63,871 bases of DNA, from positions 1 to 63,871 of the forward strand of contig DAOVIO010000010.1 in the NCBI GenBank assembly GCA_030673645.1, written 5' to 3'. Under the pieces are notes generated by a model. That model saw nothing but the letters and a program-made list of their open reading frames with translations. It did no database searches and was not told the DNA's origin. The DNA comes from JAGLSB01 sp023135955. Lineage in GTDB: Bacteria > Bacteroidota > Bacteroidia > Bacteroidales > GCA-2748055. This document shows positions 27,073 to 36,811 of this stretch, piece after piece. Every line of letters starts with the position of its first letter. Within the stretch, counting starts at the first letter, position 1. Both the position numbers and the translations under genes were made by a program.

Positions 27073-28578
27073 ATGAAGAAGTATTCGAAAATAAAAAAAT
27101 GTATTTATGTAATTGTAATCTTTATGGTTGCTTTTAGCTATTCCTGTGAAGAATGGCTTGAGGTTGAACCCGATCAGGGATTGATAATAAGTGAATACTG
27201 GACATCGAAGGAGGATGTAAAAGCTACATTAATGGCGGCCTACAGGAATTTTGCCCTTATAAATGATGAAATGTTTTTATATGGTGAACTAAGGGCAGAT
27301 ATGATTGAAGCAGGATCTGATATTCTTTCCAGGGAAAGCAAAATAATAAACTCAAATATTACTCCGGATAATGCATTATGCAGATGGAATAATTTTTATA
27401 CCGTAATTCATCACTGTAACCTTTTATTGGAACATAGCGATGAGGTACAGAAAATTGATCCAAATTTTACTGTCGTTACTTTAAAAGCTTATAAAGCAGA
27501 GGCTCTTTATCTTAGAAGTCTTGCTTATTTCTATCTTGTAAGGGTCTTTAAAGATGTTCCGCTGTCGCTAAAATCATCAGAAACAGATGATGCCAGTTTC
27601 TATATTCCAAAAACCGAAAGTGAAATTATAATCGACACCCTTATTAGTAATCTGGAAATTGCAGTTTCCTATATGCCAAAAAATCAGGATTATGGAAGTC
27701 TTGAGGAGAATAAGGGAAGGGCTGGCTATGCTGCAATAAATGCTCTGCTGGCAGATATTTATCTGTGGAATTTTGACTATGCGAAAAGTATAGAAATGAT
27801 AACCAGAATTGAAGAATTAGAGAAATATGTTCTTCTGCCTCCCGGTAATTGGTTTGATATATACTATCCGGGAAATAGTCTGGAAGGAATCTTTGAATTT
27901 CAGTTCGATAATGTCAATAATTTAAACAATCAAACATACGAATTGACATATAATACAAATCGTTTTAATGTGAGTGATTATGCACTTGAATTATTAAATC
28001 CATCTTCATCAAGCGAAATAATAAGAGGAAAAGGAAGCTTATGTATAAATTATAATTATCATAACGATAAAGAGGCAGAGTTCGTTTGGAAATATTGTGG
28101 AGTTAATCCCGACGGAAGATCAATAAGGCCTTCTACTGAAAATAAAAGTGCAAACTATATTATTTATCGTTATGCCGATATTTTATTGATGAAAGCTGAG
28201 GCATTGTCTCAAATAGGTCAGTATGCCGAGGCATTGATTATTATTAATGAAATTCGCGCCAGAGCAAATATGCCGGCAGTAACAAATGCTTTATTCTCAG
28301 CCAGATATTTCGAAGATTTGATCTTGAATGAAAGGGCAAAGGAATTTGCCTATGAAGGAAAACGTTGGTTTGACTTAATGAGAATGGGCCGTAGAGATAA
28401 TTTCGCTAGGAAAGATGAACTGATAGATATTCTTATTAAATCTGCTCCTGCAACTCAAAAAAGAATCCTTGCAACTAAACTTGTTGATCCAATGGGATGG
28501 TATCTTCCTATTCATGAAACGGAGCTGGAGAGAAATGCAAATTTAGTTCAGAATCCTTTTTATCAACAATATAATTAA
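27073..28578 (+). CDS. SusD/RagB-like glycan-binding lipoprotein (pair 1)
   Basis: Surface lipoprotein that lids the SusC barrel and binds oligosaccharide. 501 residues, lipobox FSYSC (Cys25). Typical SusD features: LEVEPDQGLIISEYWTS after the anchor, alpha-helical TPR-like segments with KAEALYLRSLAYFYLVRVFKDVPL (about residues 138-161), YADILLMKAEALSQIG, INEIRARANMPAV, and the C-terminal ERAKEFAYEGKRWFDLMRMGR motif. The Cys is followed by Glu-rich sequence (EEWLEVEP), consistent with surface export. It starts 6 bp after susC and ends 15 bp before a FAS1 gene, so all are co-transcribed. Confidence 0.95.
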   Translation: MKKYSKIKKCIYVIVIFMVAFSYSCEEWLEVEPDQGLIISEYWTSKEDVKATLMAAYRNFALINDEMFLYGELRADMIEAGSDILSRESKIINSNITPDNALCRWNNFYTVIHHCNLLLEHSDEVQKIDPNFTVVTLKAYKAEALYLRSLAYFYLVRVFKDVPLSLKSSETDDASFYIPKTESEIIIDTLISNLEIAVSYMPKNQDYGSLEENKGRAGYAAINALLADIYLWNFDYAKSIEMITRIEELEKYVLLPPGNWFDIYYPGNSLEGIFEFQFDNVNNLNNQTYELTYNTNRFNVSDYALELLNPSSSSEIIRGKGSLCINYNYHNDKEAEFVWKYCGVNPDGRSIRPSTENKSANYIIYRYADILLMKAEALSQIGQYAEALIIINEIRARANMPAVTNALFSARYFEDLILNERAKEFAYEGKRWFDLMRMGRRDNFARKDELIDILIKSAPATQKRILATKLVDPMGWYLPIHETELERNANLVQNPFYQQYN

Positions 28579-28593
28579 TGAATTATTGAAAAA

Positions 28594-30141
28594 ATGAAAA
28601 TCTCATTTAGGATATTACTTTTTTATAGTTTAATAGCTTTTATTGCTATATTTTCTTCATGTGAGGATGATAGATTGTATCAAAGTTTCTATCCCGAAGA
28701 GAATTTAACAATTACTTCGTATCTGGAATCTCAGCAGGAACATTATTCATATTATCTAAAATTACTCGAGGAAACGGATTTGTCAGGATCATTATCGGCC
28801 TATAATGCTTATGGGAATAAATTCACGCTTTTTTTACCTTCAAATACTGCATTTGAAGAGTATTTTTCAGAAAATAATGATCATAGCAGCATCGATGAGC
28901 TCATAAGTGATAAAGAGTTTATGCATGAACTGACAAAATATCATATTGTAGTCAGAGGAATTGAAACAAATGATTTTCCTTTCGGATCTTTATCTGATAC
29001 TACCGTTACAGGTGATTATCTGACTATTTCTATCGATACCGCTCTTTCAAAAATGAAAGTGAACGGAGAGGCATATATTATTGATCCCAATATTGAATTA
29101 ATCAATGGTTATATCCATGTAATTGATAAAGTTTTAACTCCTGTAAATTATTCTATTTATGAATGGTTGCTTAAGCAGACAGAGTTTTCTATATTCAGAG
29201 AGGCACTTGAATTAACAGCTTTGAGTGATACATTAATGAGTGATGGCCGCTTTACCTTATTGGTAGAAAAGAATAATGAATATTATAATGATGGAATCAA
29301 TAATATAGAAGACTTAAAACTCAGGTATAGTCCCGGTAATTCGGATTATACCAGTTCAACAAATGATTTATATCAATATGTAGCCTACCATATTGTTTCA
29401 GGAATTTATTACCTCGATGATTTTGAAGGGAAAAGTTCAAATTATAATACATATGCAAGCTATCCTGTGAGAATAGATGGAAATAGTTTAGAGATTAAGA
29501 TAAATGAGGGAGTAGAAGTTTTTGATAGCATCTTTAGCTCAGAAGATACTACTTATATTGAATATATTGGTATTAATTACGAGAGCAGTAATCATCAGGC
29601 TGAGAATGGTTCAATTCATCTTATCAATAATTTGATGGAATTATTTCTTCCTGCAAGGACCACTGAAGTACTTCAGTTTTATAACGAAGCTTTAATAAAT
29701 GATATAAAGAATATTGCTGGCGAAACGGAATTTACACAACTGGCTAATTTCGAGTTTATTAAATGGACCGGAACAGATGTTCTTACATATCGAAAATCTG
29801 ATAATGATATTTCAGGAGCAAGGAATGACGATTATATCAATCTGGATGGAGATTTTACATTTTCTTATACTATTCCAAAAATATTGCCGGGAAAATATAA
29901 TTTCTATGTTAATACCCATGCACTTAGTGACTTAAATGCAACTATTTCAATCTTTTTAGATGGTAAACCAATTGGGGGGAATTTGGATTTGACCACTGGA
30001 GGTAGACCCAGTAACAACTATTATAATTTTCTGATTGGAACTGTAGAATTTGAAGAATATTCTACACATCTAATAGAAATTAGTACTCTTATTCCAGGAC
30101 GGTTTAGATGTGACAGATTTGAATTTAAACCTATAAATTAA
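28594..30141 (+). CDS. FAS1-domain surface lipoprotein with C-terminal beta-sandwich
   Basis: 515-residue lipoprotein (lipobox IFSSC, Cys23). Two FAS1-type domains: the first has FTLFLPSNTAFEEYF (about 77-91) and closes with GYIHVIDKVLTPV (about 171-183); the second, more diverged, has FTLLVEKNNEYY (about 219-230) and closes with NGSIHLINNLMEL (about 337-349). The C-terminal 145 residues form a separate beta-sandwich (LPGKYNFYVNTHALSD ... ISIFLDGKPIGG ... FRCDRFEFKPIN) that resembles ligand-binding galactose-binding-like folds. The next gene encodes the same architecture. It stands directly after susD, where SusE/F-type glycan-binding proteins normally sit, so binding of the PUL glycan is the likely job. 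Confidence 0.85.
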   Translation: MKISFRILLFYSLIAFIAIFSSCEDDRLYQSFYPEENLTITSYLESQQEHYSYYLKLLEETDLSGSLSAYNAYGNKFTLFLPSNTAFEEYFSENNDHSSIDELISDKEFMHELTKYHIVVRGIETNDFPFGSLSDTTVTGDYLTISIDTALSKMKVNGEAYIIDPNIELINGYIHVIDKVLTPVNYSIYEWLLKQTEFSIFREALELTALSDTLMSDGRFTLLVEKNNEYYNDGINNIEDLKLRYSPGNSDYTSSTNDLYQYVAYHIVSGIYYLDDFEGKSSNYNTYASYPVRIDGNSLEIKINEGVEVFDSIFSSEDTTYIEYIGINYESSNHQAENGSIHLINNLMELFLPARTTEVLQFYNEALINDIKNIAGETEFTQLANFEFIKWTGTDVLTYRKSDNDISGARNDDYINLDGDFTFSYTIPKILPGKYNFYVNTHALSDLNATISIFLDGKPIGGNLDLTTGGRPSNNYYNFLIGTVEFEEYSTHLIEISTLIPGRFRCDRFEFKPIN

Positions 30142-30146
30142 TATTA

Positions 30147-31700
30147 ATGAGTCTTCGTAAAGTATACATAATGAAAGAGTTGGTGAGGTTTGTATTGCTT
30201 ATTTTTGCAATCTTGGTTTTCTCTACATGCCATAAATGGGACGAACATTATGATATTATTGATGAAAGTGTAGAAACAAATATCTGGAATAGCATTAAGG
30301 AAAATGAAAAGTTCAGCCAATTTGTAGATTTTGTTATGGAAAAAGAACTCGATACAATTTTCAATACTGGCAATTCATATACTATTTTTATACCTTCAAA
30401 CGATGGGCTGGACTCACTTGATTTAAGCTCTGAAGAGATCGGAACACTTTTATTGAGTCATATCTCAGAAACTGTTTTTCTTACAAGGAATATTGAAGAT
30501 TATAGTAAACTAAAAACATTATCCGGGAAATTTGTAGTTATAGAGCAATCAGATTCTGCATATTGGTTTAATGGAATTAAGATAACTGCTCAAAGTGAAT
30601 TGCACGAAAATGGAATCTATTATGAATTGGAAGGGGCCACTATTCCAAATGAGAATATTTTCCAGTATCTAGAAAGAATTAATCCAATTATTTCCGATTA
30701 TATAAGCGATCAGGACTCTGTTTATTTAGACATTGAATTAAGTAAGGCTATTGATATCAACAGTGCCGGCGAGATTATTTATGATTCTGTATTAGTGAAT
30801 ATAAATATTTTTGAACTTCTATATTTTCCTGTAAGCGAGGAATTTAGAGACTACGAGGCTACGGTTGTCATTCCAAATCAGGAGCAATATGCAGAAGCCT
30901 TAAATACGGTGAGAATTTCTTTGGGCCTTGAAGAAAACTTTATTATACCTGAAACCTGGCAAAGGGACGTGTTAATACCTTTTATTCTCAAACAAGGAAT
31001 TTTTGATGGCAATGTAGATGAAAGTTTGTTCGATAATGAGAAGTTGAAAAATATTCTTGGCGATAGTATAATCGTTGATTATTCTACTATTTCTAAATAC
31101 CAGTGCAGTAATGGAATCGTGTATGAATATGATGTATTTTCTGTTCCGGATTCTCTTTACCTCACGGGGTATAGAGTAGAAGGGGAATCACTGGCGGTTT
31201 CAAAAGGATTGGAGATTTTTGCATGGAAAGATACCAGTGTTGTTAAGATAAGCGGAGAAACATCTTTTGAACCAACTCTTCTTGAAGTTAAGTTAAATGC
31301 TTCAAATGATTCAGTACTGCTTGTGGATTTTGGTAAAAACTTTAATGGAGAATATAGTATTGAGTTTAATATTCGAAATGTTTTTCCAGGAAAATATCAG
31401 CTTATCTGGCGGTCAAATCCGCGTTATGGTGGTGTTTACTCAGTATATATTAACGATGAATTGCAAACTCTGCCATTTGGATTTACAGAATTTGATCTCA
31501 GTTACCTTACCGGCGGAATACCAAGTGTAACAGGTACAGATTATTTTTATAAAAATGATGCAGGTTATAACCAGATTGATTGCCTGACAGAGGTGAGTAT
31601 TTATGAAAATGTTAAGGTAAAGCTCGTGTATATTAACTCTGGTATTGATGATGATAACGGTTTGATTATAGATTTTGTGGAACTGGTTCCTTTTAAGTAA
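30147..31700 (+). CDS. FAS1-domain surface lipoprotein with C-terminal beta-sandwich (paralogue)
   Basis: 517-residue lipoprotein. Two in-frame starts exist: ATG 30147, and ATG 30171, which gives a tighter signal (MKELVRFVLLIFAILVFSTC). The anchored Cys is residue 28 from the first. FAS1 motifs: YTIFIPSNDGLDSLD (about 78-92) and EATVVIPNQEQYAEAL (about 237-252), with closing strands in between. The C-terminal part (about 355-517; VFPGKYQLIWRSNPRYGG, YSVYINDELQTL, IDFVELVPFK) parallels the same region of the preceding gene (ILPGKYNFYVN, DRFEFKPIN), so the two arose by duplication and then diverged strongly. Gaps of 5 bp upstream and 11 bp to the next susC show one transcript. It is a probable glycan-binding protein. 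Confidence 0.83.
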   Translation: MSLRKVYIMKELVRFVLLIFAILVFSTCHKWDEHYDIIDESVETNIWNSIKENEKFSQFVDFVMEKELDTIFNTGNSYTIFIPSNDGLDSLDLSSEEIGTLLLSHISETVFLTRNIEDYSKLKTLSGKFVVIEQSDSAYWFNGIKITAQSELHENGIYYELEGATIPNENIFQYLERINPIISDYISDQDSVYLDIELSKAIDINSAGEIIYDSVLVNINIFELLYFPVSEEFRDYEATVVIPNQEQYAEALNTVRISLGLEENFIIPETWQRDVLIPFILKQGIFDGNVDESLFDNEKLKNILGDSIIVDYSTISKYQCSNGIVYEYDVFSVPDSLYLTGYRVEGESLAVSKGLEIFAWKDTSVVKISGETSFEPTLLEVKLNASNDSVLLVDFGKNFNGEYSIEFNIRNVFPGKYQLIWRSNPRYGGVYSVYINDELQTLPFGFTEFDLSYLTGGIPSVTGTDYFYKNDAGYNQIDCLTEVSIYENVKVKLVYINSGIDDDNGLIIDFVELVPFK

Positions 31701-31711
31701 AAGTCTTTGTT

Positions 31712-34700
31712 ATGATGAAATGGCTTGTTAATATATGTTTGATTTTTGTATTCGTTTCCATTATCCCAGCTCAGGATATTTATGGTCAGGATCAATTATC
31801 CAACAGTATAATGATAGAAGGAGTTCTGCTCTCAATAGACAAAATGCCAATAGTAAATGTTTCAGTTAGCATTGAAGGTGAAGATATTCAGCCGGTAATC
31901 ACTGATTCAACAGGAAAATTTAGAATAAATTCCCCAACTACACAAGAATGGTTGATAATTAATCCAATAAATCATAAAAGTAAAAGAGTATTTATTAACG
32001 GCAGGACAAGTATGGTTATCTATCTTGCTGATAAGGGATTAGGCTCAGGTAATGACAAAATTGATTTACCAGGCGTCGACTATATAGAGAGAAATATAAT
32101 TGCTTCTCATAAACATATGAGTCTTGAGGATGATATACATCTTAAATATGTTCAAACATTAGATGAGTATTTTCAGGGAACGGTTCCCGGTCTGTTATCA
32201 ACCAGACTTTCCGGAATGCCGGGTGCCGGGACTAATACAATGCTAAGGGGAGTAAAATCAATTTATACAAATAGTCAGCCACTGTATATTGTAGATGGAA
32301 TGCCTATTGAGGGTCCTGGAATTTTTAATTCTCATATAGAAGGAAATGATTATAATCCTTTATCGAGTCTTAATCCAAACGACATTTCTGATATTACTAT
32401 ATTAAAAGATGCAGGATCCACTGCATATTATGGGATAAATGGCTCTAATGGCGTTGTCCTTATAAGTACTCTCGATCCTTCGGCTACGGAAACTACAATA
32501 GATTTGACTATAAGGTCAGGGATGACTCTAAAACCTGGATTTATTCCCCAATTAAATAGCAATCAGTTTAAAACACTTTCAAATGAAATTCTTGCAAGCT
32601 CCAATATGTATGAGGAAGAGTATGAAAGTCTTTACCCCGGATTGTTTTTGCTCGATGGAGAATTGGGATACTTGCCTTACCAGCATCAAACGGATTGGCA
32701 AAACGAAATTTTCTCAATAGCCACCAATAGGGATGCAAATTTATCGATAAAGGGTGGAGATGAAATTTCCAAATATGGCCTTTCAGTTGATTATACGAAC
32801 AATAAAGGAGTTATCAATAATACTGACTTTACGAGATATAACATTCGCTTTGTTTCTTTCTTAAAAGTATATTCCTGGTTGGAAATGAAGATAAATGCTA
32901 ACCTGAATAATTACAATTATTTGATGCAACCTTCAGCTCTTAGCTTGGAAGCCAGCCCGGTTCTTACAAGTTTACTAAAATCTCCTCTTTTGTATCCATA
33001 CGATTATGATGACAATGGAAACCTTTTAAATACAATTGCCGACATAAGTGAATTTGACATAAGTAATCCTCTATCGGTTATCGAAAACTCCAGATCGCTG
33101 AACACCAATAATCGTTTTATCTCTTCCATAAATCTTGAAGCAAATATAAGTCCTGACTTGAATTGGAATTCCATGATAGGAATAAATTTCAATAATATGA
33201 AGGAAGAGATTTTCAGACCCGATAATGGGATGGCCGATTATTTGGAGGGTATTGCCTATAGTCTGGCTGAAGGAAATACGAATCAATTGTTTTCAGTTTA
33301 TTCACAGCATTATCTGTCTTTTAATAAAAGGATTAATTCAATTCATGAGATTAGCTCCAGCGCAGGATTTCGTATCCATACAAATAGCTTCGAAAATGAT
33401 TGGGGAATGTCAAAAAATCTTCCTGTCAATGATGAATTTAGTGAGCTTCAGAGTGGGGATAATGGATTAAGAGAGATGGGCGGATATTCGGAAAAATGGA
33501 ATCAGTTTTCGACTTTCACAAATGTTAACTACATGTTATTAGATAAATATGCCATATTTAATACTTACTCCTTAGATTTCTCAAGCAGAAATGGAGATGA
33601 TGCGGAAGGATTATTAAATATAGGTAAAATGCCACTTGGATTTTTCTATTCCATTGGTGCTGGCTGGCGTTTATCAAATGAATCATTTTTGAAAAACTAT
33701 TCATGGCTCGAAAATCTGTTTTTGAGAGCTTCCTATGGAATAAGTGGAAACGATGATATTGGAAATATTAATGCACTCGATTATTATATGCAAGTGCGTT
33801 TCAGGGAATCTTCAGCATTAATCCCGGGAAATATTCCAAATACAGCCTTAAAACATGAAGAAAGTCATCAGTCAAATATTGGACTGGATATTTCCATACT
33901 GGCAAATAGAATCTCCTTAACTGCTGAATATTTTACCAACAAAACAAAGGATTTATTTTTCTATGAGCCACAGGCTGCTTATATCGGATATGAAAGCAGG
34001 CCAACAAACGGAGGTGAGATTTTAAATAAAGGAATAGAGCTAAGTGCTTTTGCTAGAGTTATAAATTCACCTTCCATTAAATGGGATATAAGTGGGAATT
34101 TAACAGTTCTGAATAATGAAGTTGTAAGTATAAATGAAGATCAGTTATTCACTTCATTCACCGGGGGTGAATATATTTCACGCGTAGGAGAAGAAATAAA
34201 CAGTTTTTATGGATATGAATTTATGGGAGTATATTCTACAGAAGAAGCTGCCGGGGATCTCTTAAATGATAAACAAATGACATTTGGAGCTGGTGATGCT
34301 ATATATAATGATACTTCGGGTCCGGATGATATTCCAGACGGTATCATAAATGAATATGATAAAATAATACTTGGCTCACCCATTCCTGATTATTTCGGTA
34401 GTTTGAACAACAAGTTATATTACAAGAATATTTCACTTAATGTCTCATTTTATTTTGTTGTTGGGAATGAGATTTTCAATTATTTGCGATATCAGAATGA
34501 GAAAATGACTGATCTGTCGAATCAGAGTGTGAATACCTTGAAGCGCTGGCAACAAGAAGGTGACGAGACCGAGGTTCCAAGAGCATTATGGAATGATCCT
34601 ATTGGTAATTCTGGCTTTTCTTCAAGATGGATTGAGGATGGCTCATTTTTAAGATTGAGTGATATTACCCTTTCATACAGATTAGATGAAAAGTTTCTCG

Positions 34701-34873
34701 TCTTTAGAAATTCAGAATTTTTTATTTCAGCAAAGAATATAATGACATGGTCGGATTATCTTGGATATGATCCGGAATTCAGTCATTCATTCAATACTAT
34801 GGAGCAGGGAATAGATTATGGCACAACTCCTGCAACTAAACAATTTATGATAGGAATTAAAATTGGACTTTAA
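31712..34873 (+). CDS. SusC-like TonB-dependent outer membrane transporter (pair 2)
   Basis: Second importer, 1053 residues, clearly diverged from the first. Signal peptide (about 1-25, ending IYGQ), carboxypeptidase-regulatory-like domain (about 33-110; IEGVLLSIDKMPIVNVSVSI), plug (about 140-255; MLRGVKSIYTNSQPLYIVDG, DITILKDAGSTAYYGINGSNG) and barrel, ending KQFMIGIKIGL. The stretch between regulatory domain and plug is unusual (DLPGVDYIERNIIASHKH) and lacks the VVVTA motif seen in pair 1. The stop overlaps the first possible susD start. Two distinct SusC proteins in one operon imply import of two product classes or sizes. Confidence 0.95.
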   Translation: MMKWLVNICLIFVFVSIIPAQDIYGQDQLSNSIMIEGVLLSIDKMPIVNVSVSIEGEDIQPVITDSTGKFRINSPTTQEWLIINPINHKSKRVFINGRTSMVIYLADKGLGSGNDKIDLPGVDYIERNIIASHKHMSLEDDIHLKYVQTLDEYFQGTVPGLLSTRLSGMPGAGTNTMLRGVKSIYTNSQPLYIVDGMPIEGPGIFNSHIEGNDYNPLSSLNPNDISDITILKDAGSTAYYGINGSNGVVLISTLDPSATETTIDLTIRSGMTLKPGFIPQLNSNQFKTLSNEILASSNMYEEEYESLYPGLFLLDGELGYLPYQHQTDWQNEIFSIATNRDANLSIKGGDEISKYGLSVDYTNNKGVINNTDFTRYNIRFVSFLKVYSWLEMKINANLNNYNYLMQPSALSLEASPVLTSLLKSPLLYPYDYDDNGNLLNTIADISEFDISNPLSVIENSRSLNTNNRFISSINLEANISPDLNWNSMIGINFNNMKEEIFRPDNGMADYLEGIAYSLAEGNTNQLFSVYSQHYLSFNKRINSIHEISSSAGFRIHTNSFENDWGMSKNLPVNDEFSELQSGDNGLREMGGYSEKWNQFSTFTNVNYMLLDKYAIFNTYSLDFSSRNGDDAEGLLNIGKMPLGFFYSIGAGWRLSNESFLKNYSWLENLFLRASYGISGNDDIGNINALDYYMQVRFRESSALIPGNIPNTALKHEESHQSNIGLDISILANRISLTAEYFTNKTKDLFFYEPQAAYIGYESRPTNGGEILNKGIELSAFARVINSPSIKWDISGNLTVLNNEVVSINEDQLFTSFTGGEYISRVGEEINSFYGYEFMGVYSTEEAAGDLLNDKQMTFGAGDAIYNDTSGPDDIPDGIINEYDKIILGSPIPDYFGSLNNKLYYKNISLNVSFYFVVGNEIFNYLRYQNEKMTDLSNQSVNTLKRWQQEGDETEVPRALWNDPIGNSGFSSRWIEDGSFLRLSDITLSYRLDEKFLVFRNSEFFISAKNIMTWSDYLGYDPEFSHSFNTMEQGIDYGTTPATKQFMIGIKIGL

Positions 34874-36762
34874 TGATAATGTCTGCTAATAAAATATATA
34901 ATAGTCTTGTAAACTTCCTGATGAAAAGGAATAAGAGGAAATCCCTTTTTAATAGGCTTATTCCTTTTGTCTTATTTTCGACTCTGATATTTACAAATTC
35001 TTGTGAAGAATTTATAAATCCTGAACAGGGACTGATTGTTGAAACCAATGATCTTTTTGATACCTGGTATGAATATCGTGCTGCCGAGTTAGGAATGTAT
35101 GCCCTACAGCAAAATCTTGTTGAGCAACTATTAGTTCTTGGCGAACTTAGAGCTGACTTATTAAAAACCACTGAGAATGCTACTCCTGAACTGGTTGAAG
35201 TAAATAATTTCAATATTTCAAAAACTAATAAATATGCTTCACCCTATAATTTTTATAAATTAATTGCTGCCAGTAACAGCCTTATCAGACAATTAAAGCA
35301 TGATTATCCTGATGTGACAGACCCTGCCGCTCCAATAAATAATTATGATCGGATATATGGTGAAGCACTATGCATGCGTGCCTGGGCATATTTTAATGCA
35401 GTCAGGATTTACGGTGAAATTCCATATATATATGAATCGCTGACATCGATAGAGGAAATTAATGAATATGTCAATAGTGGTCAGATTATTGATACGGTTG
35501 ATTATATATATGGTGCTGACGGAGTGATAAGGGATACAGTAAGATACGATACTATCAGCCTGAACAGAAGCTTTGTAAATCTTGAAACGGTAATTGATAT
35601 TTTTACAGTTGATCTTTATGAAAATCTTAAAGCTGTTGGTGTAAATCACAGCATAACAAATGGAGATAATACATGGGAAGTTACTACATGGAATAATTAT
35701 TCAATGCATAGTCTTCTTGGAGAAATGTATTTATACGATCAGAACTATATGAAGGCCCTCGATCATTTTGAGAAGATTCTTTATATAAGTAATGTTGATG
35801 GAGATAATAGCAGATATAAACTTGATAATAAGTTTCGGAATAATAGCTGGGAAGATATTTTTGTTGATGTTGATCCTGACGAGCATATTTTTACAATTTG
35901 GTTTGACGGGGCTTCTCAGCAAACCAATGAATTCCAGAAGATATTTTCTCCCTTTGGTCAGAATTTACACTTATTGAAGCCGAGTAGTGTAGCTGTCGAT
36001 AAATGGGAAACTATATGGAATGAAATAAATATAAATAAAGACGATGATCTATTAATTGATCCCGGTACTCCCGGTGATTTTTCAAGAGGATATGGAGTCT
36101 CATATATTTACTTCAATGGTGGATATCAAATATCTAAATCCTATGTGACTGAAATGCTTCACGAAAAATCGCAATCTAACTTTTTTAAAGTGGAGCAAAT
36201 GATGAAAGATGTAGATACAGCGGTATATAAATACTCAATAGCTAAAAGCATAGTCGACTACGATGCAAATTTTATTATTTACCGTGCAGCAGATATTCAT
36301 CTTTATGTGGCTGAAATATATGCCCGCCTGAATGTATTGGGGAGCTCAAATGTTTTCTTAGGTCAGACAATTCTTAACGACGGCTCATACAATGGAGATG
36401 TTTCTCAGTTGGGTGTTCGTGGTAGAGTAGGATTTGGCGATGATGATGATGGAATCGATATAGGCGGATCTAAGTACTATATGCATAATCCTTACACTAA
36501 TGAAATAGAATCTGTAATAAATCTTGAGGGTGAGAATTTGCTTAGAAGGCTAATCCTTGCCGACGAAATAATAGAGGAACGTGCAAGGGAACTGGCCTTT
36601 GAAGGAAAGCGATTTTATGATCTTATGAGAATTGCTAAGCGCAGAAATGATCCGGCTTATCTTGCTGATAGGGTTTCAGCTAAATTTACAGGTGCAAAAA
36701 AAGAGCAGATTAGAGAATATCTTATGGATGAAAGTAATTGGTATATTAATTACTTTGAATAA
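34873..36762 (+). CDS. SusD/RagB-like glycan-binding lipoprotein (pair 2)
   Basis: Partner of the second SusC, 629 residues from the ATG that overlaps the susC stop. A start at ATG 34921 (MKRNKRKSLFNRLIPF) gives a normal lipoprotein signal with lipobox FTNSC, Cys28 in that numbering, and is my preferred true start. SusD features: EEFINPEQGLIVETN after the anchor, LCMRAWAYFNAVRIYGEIPYIYE, FIIYRAADIHLYVAEIYARL and the C-terminal ERARELAFEGKRFYDLMRIAKR. It is about 130 residues longer than the pair 1 SusD because of insertions, including a Gly/Asp-rich loop (RVGFGDDDDGIDIGGSKYY). Larger SusD proteins often bind larger or more complex ligands; that is inference only. Confidence 0.94.
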   Translation: MIMSANKIYNSLVNFLMKRNKRKSLFNRLIPFVLFSTLIFTNSCEEFINPEQGLIVETNDLFDTWYEYRAAELGMYALQQNLVEQLLVLGELRADLLKTTENATPELVEVNNFNISKTNKYASPYNFYKLIAASNSLIRQLKHDYPDVTDPAAPINNYDRIYGEALCMRAWAYFNAVRIYGEIPYIYESLTSIEEINEYVNSGQIIDTVDYIYGADGVIRDTVRYDTISLNRSFVNLETVIDIFTVDLYENLKAVGVNHSITNGDNTWEVTTWNNYSMHSLLGEMYLYDQNYMKALDHFEKILYISNVDGDNSRYKLDNKFRNNSWEDIFVDVDPDEHIFTIWFDGASQQTNEFQKIFSPFGQNLHLLKPSSVAVDKWETIWNEININKDDDLLIDPGTPGDFSRGYGVSYIYFNGGYQISKSYVTEMLHEKSQSNFFKVEQMMKDVDTAVYKYSIAKSIVDYDANFIIYRAADIHLYVAEIYARLNVLGSSNVFLGQTILNDGSYNGDVSQLGVRGRVGFGDDDDGIDIGGSKYYMHNPYTNEIESVINLEGENLLRRLILADEIIEERARELAFEGKRFYDLMRIAKRRNDPAYLADRVSAKFTGAKKEQIREYLMDESNWYINYFE

Positions 36763-36811
36763 TGAAGTTTAAGCTATTCCTTGGTAGCTTTTGAGAAACT
36801 TTACTTAGACA

